A DNA stretch of 64,000 nt from Pogostemon cablin (Eukaryota; Streptophyta; Magnoliopsida; Lamiales; Lamiaceae), in the NCBI GenBank assembly GCA_023678885.1, contig CM043001.1, positions 1,622,001 through 1,686,000 of the forward strand. The letters run 5' to 3'. Every line of letters starts with the position of its first letter. The first letter of the stretch is position 1. Below, piece after piece: positions 44,784 through 55,057 of the stretch. Position numbers and translations under genes: made by a program. The notes beneath the pieces are model-generated. The model searched no databases. It saw nothing but the letters and a program-made list of their open reading frames with translations, and was not told the origin of the DNA.

Positions 44784-47700
44784 TCAGCATACATTGATAA
44801 GACTTTTGCATAGCTCAAACTTTGAACTAGGCAATGCCTTAGTGAGGAAATCAGCTGGATTCTTGGCTGTTTCAACCTTCTTAACCACAACTTTCCCTCC
44901 TTCAACTAAGTATCTAACAAAATACATCCTTACATCTATGTGCTTTGTCCTTTCATGAAAACCCTGATGTCTTGACAAATGTATAGCACTAGAGTTATCA
45001 CAATGTATTAATATTGATTCTTGTATTACACCAAACTCAGACAAAATTCCTTGCAACCACAAGCCCTCCTTTACTGCTTCTGTGAGTGAGATAAACTCAG
45101 CCTCAGTTGTAGATAATGCAACCACTGATTGATGTGTTGATCTCCAACTGATAGCTGTACCAAATAAGCAGAACACATAGCCTGATAGTGATTTCCTTGT
45201 GTCTAAATTTGCAGCATAATCAGCATCTACATAACCTGCAAGAAAATCAATGTTAGAAGTAAACTTATTGAAATACAAATCTGTTGTTAAACTGCCTCTG
45301 ATATATCTTTGAATCCACTTAACAGCTTCCCAATGATCTCTTCCTGGATTTTCCATGAATCTGCTCACCAAACTCATTGCATGAGCCAAGTCTGGTCTGC
45401 AACACACCATGGCATACATGAGACTGCCAACTGCATTAGCATAAGGAACCTTCTCCATTTCTGACACTTCTTCACTAGTTCTAGCTGATTGTTGAGCTGA
45501 CAGAGCTAATCCCTGATTTACAGGAGTAGATACAGTCTTACTTTGATCTATATTATACCTCTTGAGGACTTTCTCTAGATATGAGCTCTGATGCAACACA
45601 ATAGAACCAACTGATCTATCCCTTTTAATTTCCATCCCCAATATAACAGTAGCTTCACCCAAATCCTTCATATCAAACTCAGATTTTAACATTTCCTTCA
45701 CAACTGTAATCCCATCCATAGACTTACAAGCAATTAAGATGTCATCAACATACAGCAATAAGAAAATATACCAGTCACTATCTTGTTTGATGTATACACA
45801 ACTGTCAAAATTACTTCTTTCAAAACCACATTTGACAATGTATTCATCAAATCTCAGATACCATCTCCTAGGACTTTGTTTCAATCCATATAGTGACTTT
45901 AGGAGTAAACAAGCCTTACCAGTTGAGTTTTGAACTGAAACTCCTTCTGGAATAGTCATATAGATCTTCTACTCCAAATTTCCATGAAGAAAGGCTGTAG
46001 TCACATCCATCTGATGCAATTCCAGATTAAACTGAGTAACTAATGCCAACAATATTCTAATGGAATAATGTTTCACAACTGGAGAGAATATCTCTGTGTA
46101 ATCAATGCCTTCCCTTTGAGAAAAACCCCTGGCAACTAGTCTTGCTTTAAATCTAACACCACCAATTCTCTCAGGTGAAACTTTCTTCTTGTAAATCCAT
46201 TTACAGCTCACCAACTTCTGATCTTTTGGTTTCAGAACAATTTTCCAAATCTGATTCTTCTCCAATGAAAGCAACTCTTCTTGCATAGCAGCACTCCACT
46301 TAGCATTATCCTTACTATTCATTGCTTCCTGATAGTTTCTAGGTTCATATGAATCAATATCCTCTGCAGAATATAGTGCAAAGGACACTATATCAGCATC
46401 TGCAAACCTAGCTGGAGTCTTAATAGATCTCATTTGTCTATCTCTAGCCAACTGATAGCTATTAAGAAGCTCATCAGTATTAGAAGTAATCTGATCATCT
46501 CTACTTGGTGAACTTGTTCCTTCTTGTACTGTCTCTTCTTCAATTCTACACTGATCCACCTGAATCTTGTTCACAGGCTCCACCTCAGGCTCAGCTTCAG
46601 ATTTACTTTAATCCTGAGGCTTTAGTGGCATAACAGCCTCATTAAAGGTAATATCCCTACTTATCATAATCTTCCTACCTTCAATGTTCCACAGTTTATA
46701 AGCTTTAACACCTTTAGGGTATCCAATCATGACACATTTGATGGCTCTTGGAGCTAACTTATCCTGTTTAACATGTGCATAAGCTAAGCAACCTATCACT
46801 TTGAGCCTGGTGTAATTAGCAACCTTTCCAGTCCATACTTCCTGAGGAGTTTTGAATTTAAGAGGTGTTGATGGACATCTATTGATTAGAAAGGCTGCTG
46901 TATTAACCAGTTCACCCCAGAAATCTTTAGAAAGACCAGAACTACTTAATATACACCTAACTCTATCAAGCAAGGTCTGATTTAACCTCTCTGCAATACC
47001 ATTCTGTTGTGGTGTACCTGGTACTGTCTTGTGTCTCATGATTCCCCTCTCCTTACAAAACTTGTTGAACTCATCAGAACAATACTCAAGACCATTATCA
47101 GTTCTTAATATCTTAACCTTGTTATTACAACGATTTTCTACCTCAGTTAACCAATTCTTAAAGGTAATAAAGGCTGTATCCTTAGACTTTAGTATATATA
47201 TCCATATCTTCCTACTGTAATCATCAATAAATGAAATAAAATACCTGCCTACTCCTTTTGTTTGAGTTCTTGCAGGTCCCCACAGATCTGAATGGATATA
47301 ATCAAGTTTAGTTTTGCTTGTATGTTCACCAATGCCAAACTTCACCCTCTTAGCTTTACCAAAAATGCAATCCTCACACTGATCCAGCTTGTCAGTTGAT
47401 TTGATATTGATTACATTTTTCCTTGATAATTCTTGTAATCCTTTCTCACTTATGTGAGCTAATCTTCCATGCCATAAGTGAATTTCATCACTTCCAGTTG
47501 AGACATGATTCTGTCCAACTACTGTGTGTCCATCAAGAATATACAATCCATTTTTCCTGATTCCTTTCATTACTACATACTCATCTTTCTTAACAATGAG
47601 TACACCTCCTCTAGATCTAAAATCATGGCCTGAAGCATCTAAAATTCCCAAAGAAATCAAGTTTCTTTTAAGTTCTGGAATATACCTCACATTTGTCAGT

Positions 47701-48782
47701 GTCCTAGTAATTCCATCATGCATCCTCAGCCTGATGGATCTAATACCTCTTATCTGACATGTGTGATCATCCCCTAGTAACACTGATCCAGCTTCCTGCA
47801 ACCTAAGATCAGTAAACCAATGCTTCATAGGAGACATATGGAATGTACATCCTGAATCAAGGATCCAATCCATGGATCTTTTTGATGATCCAACAAGAAG
47901 TGCCTCAGGATAATCAGTGGCCTGATTCTGATTATTTATCACCTGATTTGCTTGTACTCTTTGTTGTCCATCTTTACCAGCTTCTGCTTTCCTTTTCTTT
48001 TCTGCTTTGTACTTGTAGCAGTTCTTTTTGTAGTGGCCTGGTTCATGACAGTGAAAGCACTTTCTTCCTTCCTTATCTGAATTTGACTGATCAGTCTTGT
48101 TTCCTTGTTTCTTTGAATCAGAATTGCCTTTCCTGTTGTTCCTTTTACCATGATCACTCCTCTTGATCATTAGTCCCTCTCCTGATGTTCCTTGATCTTC
48201 AGAAACTTTCTGAAACTCCTTTGTCTTTAGAGCAATTTCAACCTCATCAAGACTTATAGTTTCTCTATTTCCAAACAGAAGTGTATCCTTGAAACTTTCA
48301 AAGGACTTTGGGAGAGCTGACAACAAAATTGAGGCCTTATCTTCTGTTTCAATTTTCACATTAACATTCTCTAGAACATCTAACACCTTATTAAACTCAT
48401 CAAGCTGAACTAGGACTGATCTGTCTTCAACCATCTTAAAGGAGTATAGTTTCTGCTTTAAGTATAAACGGTTGGCAAGGGATTTTACCATGTACAGATC
48501 TTCAAGTTTCTTCCATACAGCTCTTGCAGATGTCTCTCTCTGTACTTCTCTCAAAGCTTTATCACCAAGACACAATACAATGGCACTTAAGGCCCTTTCT
48601 TGGATATCAGCTTCTGCAGTGGCTTCAATGGCTGTTTGTGCAGCTTCTGCAACTGTTGCTGGTTTGTCCTTGATAGCTTCTGCCAAACCTTGTTGTACCA
48701 AGATAGCTCTCATCTTGATCTTCCACAAACCAAAGTCAGATTTCTCTGTAAACCTCTCAATATCAAACTTAGTTGCAACCAT
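44784..48782 (-). pseudogene. Copia gag-pol polyprotein, single frame with two stops
   Basis: The true start is probably the ATG at 48782-48780 (MVATKFDIERF), matching the related element at 53622. The open frame upstream of it begins with TTG. Part 1 (48782-46608) contains the UBN2-type gag, a CCHC knuckle (CFHCHEPGHYKKNC), the protease active site (WILDSGCTFHMS), the pre-integrase motif (LWHGRLAHISEKGLQEL) and the integrase core (SDLWGPA, DNGLEY, TPQQNGIAERLN). Part 2 (46607-45969) starts the reverse transcriptase (CKWIYKKK, RLVARGFSQREGIDY). Part 3 (45968-44784) has the YVDDILI catalytic box and RNase H (LSTTEAEFISLTEA). Both stops sit in the same frame as the rest. No frameshift is seen. 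Without readthrough the element could supply gag, protease and integrase but no reverse transcriptase. Confidence 0.92.
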
Positions 48783-48852
48783 GGTGTCAACTTCCTTCAA
48801 TTTCTTCTTGATTCCTCTCTATGTTGATTGCTGCTATTTTGTGGCCTAGATT

Positions 48853-48868
48853 CCCACAGACGACGCCA
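48853..48868 (-). promoter_or_regulatory. primer-binding-site candidate of the Copia element 44031-49496
   Basis: TGGCGTCGTCTGTGGG on the minus strand, three bases inside the 5' LTR end. The related element at 52762 has TGGCGCCGTCTGTAGG at the same place, so one C-to-T change may have weakened the tRNA match. Confidence 0.6.
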
Positions 48869-48871
48869 CTT

Positions 48872-49496
48872 TATTGTAGATTATGATATGACTGAGTAAC
48901 AATCAAACTTAGTTATGGATACACAATCAAACAATGGATTGAATCCAAGAAACTTGATCACATATGATAACAAAATTGAGTTTGTGTGTGTATGTGTAAT
49001 TGTATGAAGAAGAATGCGTTTATAGTGGTTCAGCTTATTTTCACAAGCTTACATCCATTGTGAGAGAGAGATCTTTTATTGATTGAGAGAGCAAAATGTG
49101 TTACAATTCGTATATGCATGAATCACAGCAATATATACACTTCATGCATGCACAGAAAGTTACAGGACCAGTGCGTGTAACCGACTTCCAGCTGGATTCT
49201 CAGTTGATTAAAATGAATCTCGATGGTTATAACCAACTCCATCACACACCCTGCATGGCCAGCTATCCATTCATGTATGGAACTTTCCAGAAACCGACGC
49301 GAACTGTACAATGGCCACAAGTCACCCCGCTCACAACTGATGCACCCGGTGTAGCTTTGCTGCTTGTTTGTGTGTTTCTTGATTCTGCTGATGCTGGTGC
49401 AACCGTTTCACTCATGCATCACCATCAGCTTCAATCTTAAGCACACACACACTCATCCTAATGTTGATCACTCATTAGTATGTAGTTTTCACCACA
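48872..49496 (-). repeat. 5' LTR of the Copia element 44031-49496
   Basis: Matches the 3' LTR at about 98 percent by hand count. All 13 substitutions I see are transitions. Confidence 0.92.
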
Positions 49497-49958
49497 GTTA
49501 CAAAAGAGACCAACTTATATATATTCACATTAAATTACATTAATCCTTGTTTAACCATCACTTATGCATTAGGTGTATCGGATGTATATTAATTAATTAA
49601 TTAATTATATTCTCGGCCTGATATAGAATACAAAAGTCGCTTTTAAAGTGTCCATTTTACTATTTTTGTCGTTCGATTTAAAGGTTCTATTTCCCTTATT
49701 TAGTAAAAAAGTACATAATATGACCCACCACTTCCCTCTAATACAACTACTCACTTTACATATAATAATAATACTTCTTAATCCAAGTACAAAAAGTAAA
49801 CAGACACCTTAAAATTGAACGGAGGGAGTACTATATTTTACGTTTTGATTTATACCATAAAAAATTATACATTTCAAAATGTGAAAATATACGCAAAATT
49901 ACAACCTCTTAATATACTATTTTATTTTAAATCATCTCTATCTTACATATAAAATTGT

Positions 49959-50214
49959 TACTTCCTCTGTCCCGTCTATGGTTACGTTTGTTTTTTGTAT
50001 GGAAATTAATGAATATAATATTTTAATGTGTATTGAGGTGAGAGAAATAATATTTTAATGTAAAGTGGGTAAGTGTATTAATATGATGTGTGGGCCCATG
50101 GAGAGAGAAGTAATTAATTTGTGTGGGTCCCATAATCAAAAATGGAAATGTAACCATTAGAATGAGACGTCCAAAAAGAAAATATGTAACCATTAGGATG
50201 AGACAGAGGAAATA
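49959..50214. mobile_element. Stowaway-type MITE
   Basis: TACTTCCTCTGTCCCGTC..GGTTAC on the left. On the right is GTAACCATTAGGATGAGACA followed by GAGGAAATA, a clear inverted pair. A second internal GTAACCATTAGAATGAGACG suggests a duplicated right end. Confidence 0.75.
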
Positions 50215-50224
50215 CTTTATTTAC

Positions 50225-50500
50225 TACTCCCTTCATCCCAAATTCATCTTCACGTTTACTGTAGATACGGAGTTTAAGAAAATTCACTTTTTGACTTACT
50301 TTTGGGGGTAGTATGATATTTTTGGGTAATAAATAAATGATAAAGTATGTGATGTATATTAAAAAGGTGATGACAAATTTGAAATTAAAGTATGTTAGAG
50401 GAATATTAGTTAGTTTTTTTTTCTTTTTATAGAAATATAAAGTTGAATTTGGAATGGACCAAAACCAAAAGTGTGAAGTTGAAGTTGGGACAGAGGAGTA
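50225..50500. mobile_element. Stowaway MITE, same family as 14236-14533
   Basis: TACTCCCTTCATCCCAAATT on the left and GTTGGGACAGAGGAGTA on the right. The interior shares CTGTAGATACGGAGTTTAA and GATATTTTTGGGTAATAAA with the copy near 14236. Confidence 0.78.
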
Positions 50501-50721
50501 ATAAAAAAAAGTGCACTTCCTGATTTTAAGTAGGCAAAATAATGCGACAACTTTCAAGATAGTACTAATTATTTAAATAAATAAATATAATAATATAAAT
50601 TAATTAATTAATTAATTAATTAATTATCATAGTATTATAATATTATTATGAAGGTGTTAATATTGTGTCAGTGCACATATAGTGAAACGACGAACGGAAA
50701 TGAAAACTACATAATATGAAC

Positions 50722-50985
50722 TTTATCAATCAAGGACCTGAAAAATGAGTAAACTATCAATTCGGGACTTGAATTATATTTTCTATTGATTAGGGGCCTG
50801 AATTATGTAAAACTATCAATTTGGGGTCTGAACTTAGGCCATAAATTGATAAAATAGGAGATAATATTTGACAAATTCAGGCATTGGATTGATAGTTTTA
50901 CATATTTCAGGTCTTGGATTGATAAAAAAATAATTCAGGTCCCGAATTGATATTTTACCCATAATTCGGGCATTAAATTGATAAA
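50722..50985. mobile_element. foldback-type repeat
   Basis: About 45 bp at each end are inverted copies (TTTATCAATCAAGGACCTGA... and its diverged complement ending ATTGATAAA). Internal copies of ATCAATTTGGGG/CAAGGACCTGAA occur on both strands, so the whole unit could fold into a long hairpin. Confidence 0.55.
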
Positions 50986-51194
50986 ACTCCATCCTCTGAG
51001 AAAAAAAATCCCACGCATTATTGCAACACTAAGATGAGAAATTACAACAGTACAAATATCTGCATTCTATTGTTTTCGAATATACAAGTGCATTTATAAC
51101 AATATTAGCTGATGTGAGCATGTAATCCAAAATACATAATTAAAGTTAGAACCGAAAATGACTTAATTTCATATAACAGTCATTATTTTAAGTA

Positions 51195-51440
51195 CCTGGT
51201 GCACCGGTTCAGTAGAACAAGAATCAAAAGATAGAATCAGATAAAAAGGGGGACAAGAAAGCCCAGAGCCCACTTGATCAATTTTCATTTCTTCCATTCA
51301 CCGGAGAGTTTTTATGGTAAAAATTAGAATATATTGGATAGTAATTCTATTTATTTTATTTTATTTAATTGTTAAAATTAAATAAAAAACTAATCCAATG
51401 ATTTAGATTATTCAGGTTCATTATATTGCACATGTGCATT
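51195..51440. repeat. GGTGCACC-type MITE fragment
   Basis: CTGGTGCACCGGTTCAG near 51198 and a GCACATGTGC stretch near 51429 enclose AT-rich DNA with TCCAATGATTTAGATTATTC. It resembles the element at 10706-10871. Confidence 0.35.
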
Positions 51441-51556
51441 GACTTTTAAAATTGACATAAAAAGAATATTTAACTATGTACAATTAAATTATAAATCTAA
51501 AATTATGGAGTAACGAAGAACCATAGATTTCTGAATATCAAACAATTACTCATCTA

Positions 51557-52761
51557 ATAATTCATTAGTCTTCATAGGTAGCAGGATCCTCTCCAGCAAA
51601 AAAAGCAAAGTATACTTGATCTCCAACACTCACTTCTTCAGTTGTATCATAAATTTCCCGCAACGATCTCGTTCTCCTTTGCGGCGAAGCTGGAGAATCT
51701 TGCAACTTTGATCAACAACTTCATTAGAATCTTGTTGCAAAGAGTCTTCAAGTGTAAGAGTTTTCCACTTTTGCACTCCATCAGGTTCTGAAAAATCATA
51801 AAAATTCTTTTCATAAAAGTGAACATCCCTGCTGATCACAATTTTCTTTCTCCTTGGATTGTAAAGCTTGTAAGCTTTAGTTCTTTAGCTGTAGCCAATA
51901 AAAATGCACTTCTCGGATTTATCATCAAACTTTGATCTTAAAGCATCAGGAATGTGAGAATATGCAAGACACCCAAAAATTTTCAAATGACTAACATTTG
52001 GCTTTTTACCATACCAAACCTCATTTGGCGTGACACCATCCAGCTTCTTTGTAGGTGATCTGTTGATCAAATATATAGCACACGATGCCACTTCAGCCCA
52101 AAAATTCATTGGAAGATTTTTCTTTCTCAACATGCATCGAACCATCTCTATAATTGTTTGATTCTTTCTCTTCGCAATACCATTTTGTTGTGGTGAATAT
52201 CGTGCTGGAAACTCATGTCGAATTCCATAGTTTCGACAAAATTCTTCAAATAATGAAGACATGTATTCTCCTCCATGATCGTTCCGCAAATTCTTTATTT
52301 GAAACCTAGATGATTTTTCAACTTGCAATTTGAATTCTTTGAAATGGATAAGTGCTTCTGATTTTTCCTTTACACAATAAATCCAAATCTTTCTTCTATA
52401 ATCATAAACAAATAGCAAAAAATACTTATTTCCTCCAAGTGATAGAACTTGCATAGGTCCGCAAAGATCCGTATGAACAAGCTCCAATGGTGATTGTGAT
52501 TGTCGTTTTGATTTAGATGGAAAAGAGTCACGATGGTGTTTTCCCAATTGACATTCCTCACATACTTCATAGCTAGCACCAATTCTCGTCAATCCTTGAA
52601 CAATGCTTTTGCTGGACAACTCTCTCAAACTTCAAAAATTCAAATGGACATATCGATCATGCCACAACTTCGTAACTTCTTCATTAGCAGTAGTAAGATA
52701 ACATGCATCATTAACAACATTTAGCTTGATAGGGAACAAATTATTTGACCCTAAAACAATG
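51557..52761 (-). pseudogene. truncated Copia pol relic (pre-integrase and integrase)
   Basis: Minus-strand remnant, starting at the break at 52761. It shows a pre-integrase region (NNLFPIKLN, KLWHDRYVHLNF), the integrase zinc-binding CEECQLGKHHRDSFPSKS, the core (VHTDLCGPM, NDHGGEY, YSPQQNGIAKRKNQT) and the region after it (ISRDVHFYEK, RRTRSLREIYDTTEEV). Stops lie at about 52632 and at 51885-51887, and a frameshift lies near 51660. Reverse transcriptase and RNase H are absent on one side. Gag and protease are absent on the other, where a plus-strand Copia LTR begins. Its missing 5' part may continue beyond the right edge of the window, after that element's 3' LTR. Confidence 0.85.
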
Positions 52762-53556
52762 TGTGATGAAGTAGACCATGCATACTGCATACATGCTGCA
52801 GAAAGCATGTGTGTGTATGTGTTTGATGGAAGTTAGAATAGTATCATGTGAAGGTTCATGCATTAATGGATTAAGTATGAGAAAGGATTATCTAGCTGCC
52901 GTTGGATTGAACACAAAGCAAAGTAATCAGATGGAGGAAGTATCATCTGAAAGCATCAACTGGAAGGTGAATGATCAGTTGGTTGCAACTGACCAAGGTT
53001 CGACCTGTTAGCTAGGTCGAACCCTGGTCGAACCGCATCAAGCGAAACACTCCATTTCAGATCATCATCGGTTCGACCACGTCACTCATGGTTCGACCAC
53101 ACCTGCTGGTTGAACCCAGGTCGAACCGGGGACTATTGATTTGGTTACAACAGTTTTATCAGTTGGTTACAACTAATTAAAGTGTGTGCATTATGATTGG
53201 ATGGAAAGGATTCTACACGTTAGACACACATCCATATAAGTTGAAGAGTAACAGCTGATCATCATCATCATCATCAACACATCTTCTTCACGTATCAGTT
53301 AGAAATAAGCTTAAGAATTAGGGTTTTCAGGTGTGCTTGTAATCTTGTAACCATCATCTTCATTGTTTAGTGAATTCTTCTCTCAAGTAAGTGGATATAG
53401 GCTATGCCGAACCACTATACATCCTTGTATTGATCTCTTTCATTTCATTCTTTATTTTGTTTATCAACTTGTATGTGAAACGTGAGTGATCTAATATACA
53501 AGTGAGTGCAAGTTCTTGAGTGATCATTATCAAGCATTTGCTCAAGTTTCATAACA
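52762..53556 (+). repeat. 5' LTR of the plus-strand Copia element
   Basis: Starts TGTGATGAAG and ends CATAACA. The left boundary is set by analogy with the related element and by the abrupt end of the Copia relic at 52761. It has a TATAAG at 53235-53240, an (ATC)n run at about 53258-53278, and a cluster of GGTTCGACC-like motifs upstream of the TATA box. Confidence 0.75.
52997..53127. repeat. cluster of seven GGTTCGACC / GGTCGAACC motifs in the LTR
   Basis: GGTTCGACC occurs at 52997, 53070 and 53090. Its complement GGTCGAACC occurs at 53015, 53026 and 53119. A variant GGTTGAACC occurs at 53108. Spacings are irregular. They lie 110-240 bp upstream of the TATAAG, where enhancer sites of plant LTRs are found. 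Confidence 0.8.
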
Positions 53557-53558
53557 AG

Positions 53559-53574
53559 TGGCGCCGTCTGTAGG
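53559..53574 (+). promoter_or_regulatory. primer-binding site of the plus-strand Copia element
   Basis: TGGCGCCGTCTGTAGG two bases after the LTR. It begins with TGG for the tRNA CCA end. It is not the initiator-Met type used by the inserted element at 53695-61861. Confidence 0.6.
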
Positions 53575-53621
53575 AAACAGAAGAAGAAACTGCCACAATA
53601 CCAGATCAGAAGGGAAGAATC

Positions 53622-53694
53622 ATGGTTACAACTAAGTTTGATGTGGAGAAGTTTACAGAGAAAGTCGATTTCAGTCTGTGGATGATGAAGATGG
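53622..53694 (+). pseudogene. first 24 codons of Copia gag, cut by an insertion
   Basis: ATG at 53622, then VTTKFDVEKFTEKVDFSLW, in frame with the continuation at 61863. The last five bases (GATGG) are the left target-site duplication of the inserted element. Because the continuation starts with an ATG created by the duplicated GATGG, it looks like a separate gene but is not. Confidence 0.88.
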
Positions 53695-54894
53695 TGTTGG
53701 GCAATTGGATCGTGCGGTTCAACGTGATCCGTTAGGGAAAACAGGCAAACAATAGCGGAATCATAAATCATTACCTGTCTTCTGGATTGGAGTAGAGGAT
53801 GAATGTTTGAGAAGAACTACCTCTTGTTCTTCTACTGTATTACCCTAGTCAATCCTACTGTTGTGTGGTCAACAGTCTGTAGGATCACTCAATCTGCTCC
53901 TAACCACCTTTTAGACAAAAGAACGGCATTCTCAAATCTTAGGGCATCCAGGAGCTGAGCAGACTATTATAAAGGGCTACAGTAGGGACCAGGAGGAGAA
54001 ATTGGGCTGGGCCTCAATTGAATTTAATTAACCAAGCTTAGCCCAAAAGCTTTTAATTAAATCCAATAATAATAATATAGTCCACTAAAATATTATTATT
54101 GCACTACCCGTCCAATCCCAAATTATGTTCTGGGCTCCTTCTTATTATGAGCCCGATAGTCTCCCCATGTTTAAGATATTCAATGTCCATTAATTAATTA
54201 AGTTACTGACAACTCTAATTAATTAATATCTCGTCCGAGAGTAGTACCACTCAACCTTTTTATCATGCCGGAAATTAATCCACTTGCAAGATTTACATGA
54301 TAAACCTTATGAGCTCCTCAAGGGGACATCATCAACCTATGACGGACATGGATTCCTTCTACAATCAACAGCACACCATAGATACAGCACTACTTCCCAA
54401 CTCACCGAGTTTGTTGATTTAATACATATAAATCTCACCCATTGATGAATCAAAGAAATACATACTGCCCTACGTGTCGAGGTTATTGTATAGGGATTAA
54501 GAGCACGAACTTCCATAATAACAGAGATCAAGTTCTTCTATAAGTCAGTATAAGTCGAACGATCTCAGGCGGTCCTGCTCAATACACACAAGTGCACTAA
54601 TGTGATTCTATAGCCAAGACAAGCTAATACCAAACCACACTACAACCATACCGATAGAGAGTCCTCGTCTATCTCAGTTGTGAGCATCTGTTTATACTTT
54701 ATAAGGAAACCGATAATATGATCTTCCGCGTGTTGTCGCACAACATATTATCTACAGTATAAAGTAAATGGACTATTGCATCATGCATATAAAATAAATT
54801 ATAAGATGCAATCATTTGATCATATGATTCTCATTTCAAATATTGTTATAACATTGTTCATACTAAAGCTAGACTTTTAGTATACAATCCAACA
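53695..54894 (-). repeat. 3' LTR of the nested Copia element
   Basis: 1200 bp, nearly identical to 60663-61861. It contains no gene. The 64-residue open frame at 54337-54531 is also found in the other LTR and is incidental. Confidence 0.93.
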
Positions 54895-54905
54895 ATCTCC
54901 CACTT
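54895..54905 (-). promoter_or_regulatory. polypurine tract of the nested Copia element
   Basis: TAAGTGGGAGAT in the minus reading, directly before the 3' LTR. AGTGGGAGAT is a common Copia polypurine tract. Confidence 0.75.
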
Positions 54906-55057
54906 ATACTAAAAGACTATGCTGTCATGTCTTCTGCCATACATCTGATTCCTACTCCCACTACACGACCATAAAAAGCTCTCGCCTTAAGGTCCTCGTA
55001 AATGGATTTACTAGGTCATCATCCGATGCAATCTAGGCGACAACAACCTTCCCCTCA

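Larger units (their letters stand above)
44031..49496 (-). mobile_element. full-length Ty1/Copia retrotransposon with two nonsense codons
   Basis: 5466 bp on the minus strand. LTRs are 48872-49496 (5', 625 bp) and 44031-44660 (3', 630 bp), with a perfect GTTAC target-site duplication at 44026-44030 and 49497-49501. A primer-binding-like site (48853-48868) follows the 5' LTR, and a purine tract (44661-44671) precedes the 3' LTR. One gag-pol frame runs from 48782 to 44784 in Copia order: gag, protease, integrase, reverse transcriptase, RNase H. It is broken only by TAA at 46608-46610 and TAG at 45969-45971. By eye the LTRs differ at 13 bases plus one 5-base gap. Confidence 0.93.
49502..51556. 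other. AT-rich intergenic DNA packed with MITE relics
   Basis: No gene. It contains a right-end Stowaway fragment (about 49640-49830), two adjoining Stowaway-type elements (49959-50214, 50225-50500), a foldback-type repeat (50722-50985), a (TTAA)n run near 50600, and a GGTGCACC-type fragment (51195-51440). Confidence 0.6.

Noticed and set aside
48783..48800. Upstream extension of Copia gag beginning six codons before the ATG
   Set aside because: That start is a TTG codon. The ATG at 48782 matches the start of the related element and is preferred.
54337..54531. 64-codon open frame, repeated at 61304-61498
   Set aside because: It lies inside both LTRs of the nested Copia element and shows no domain.
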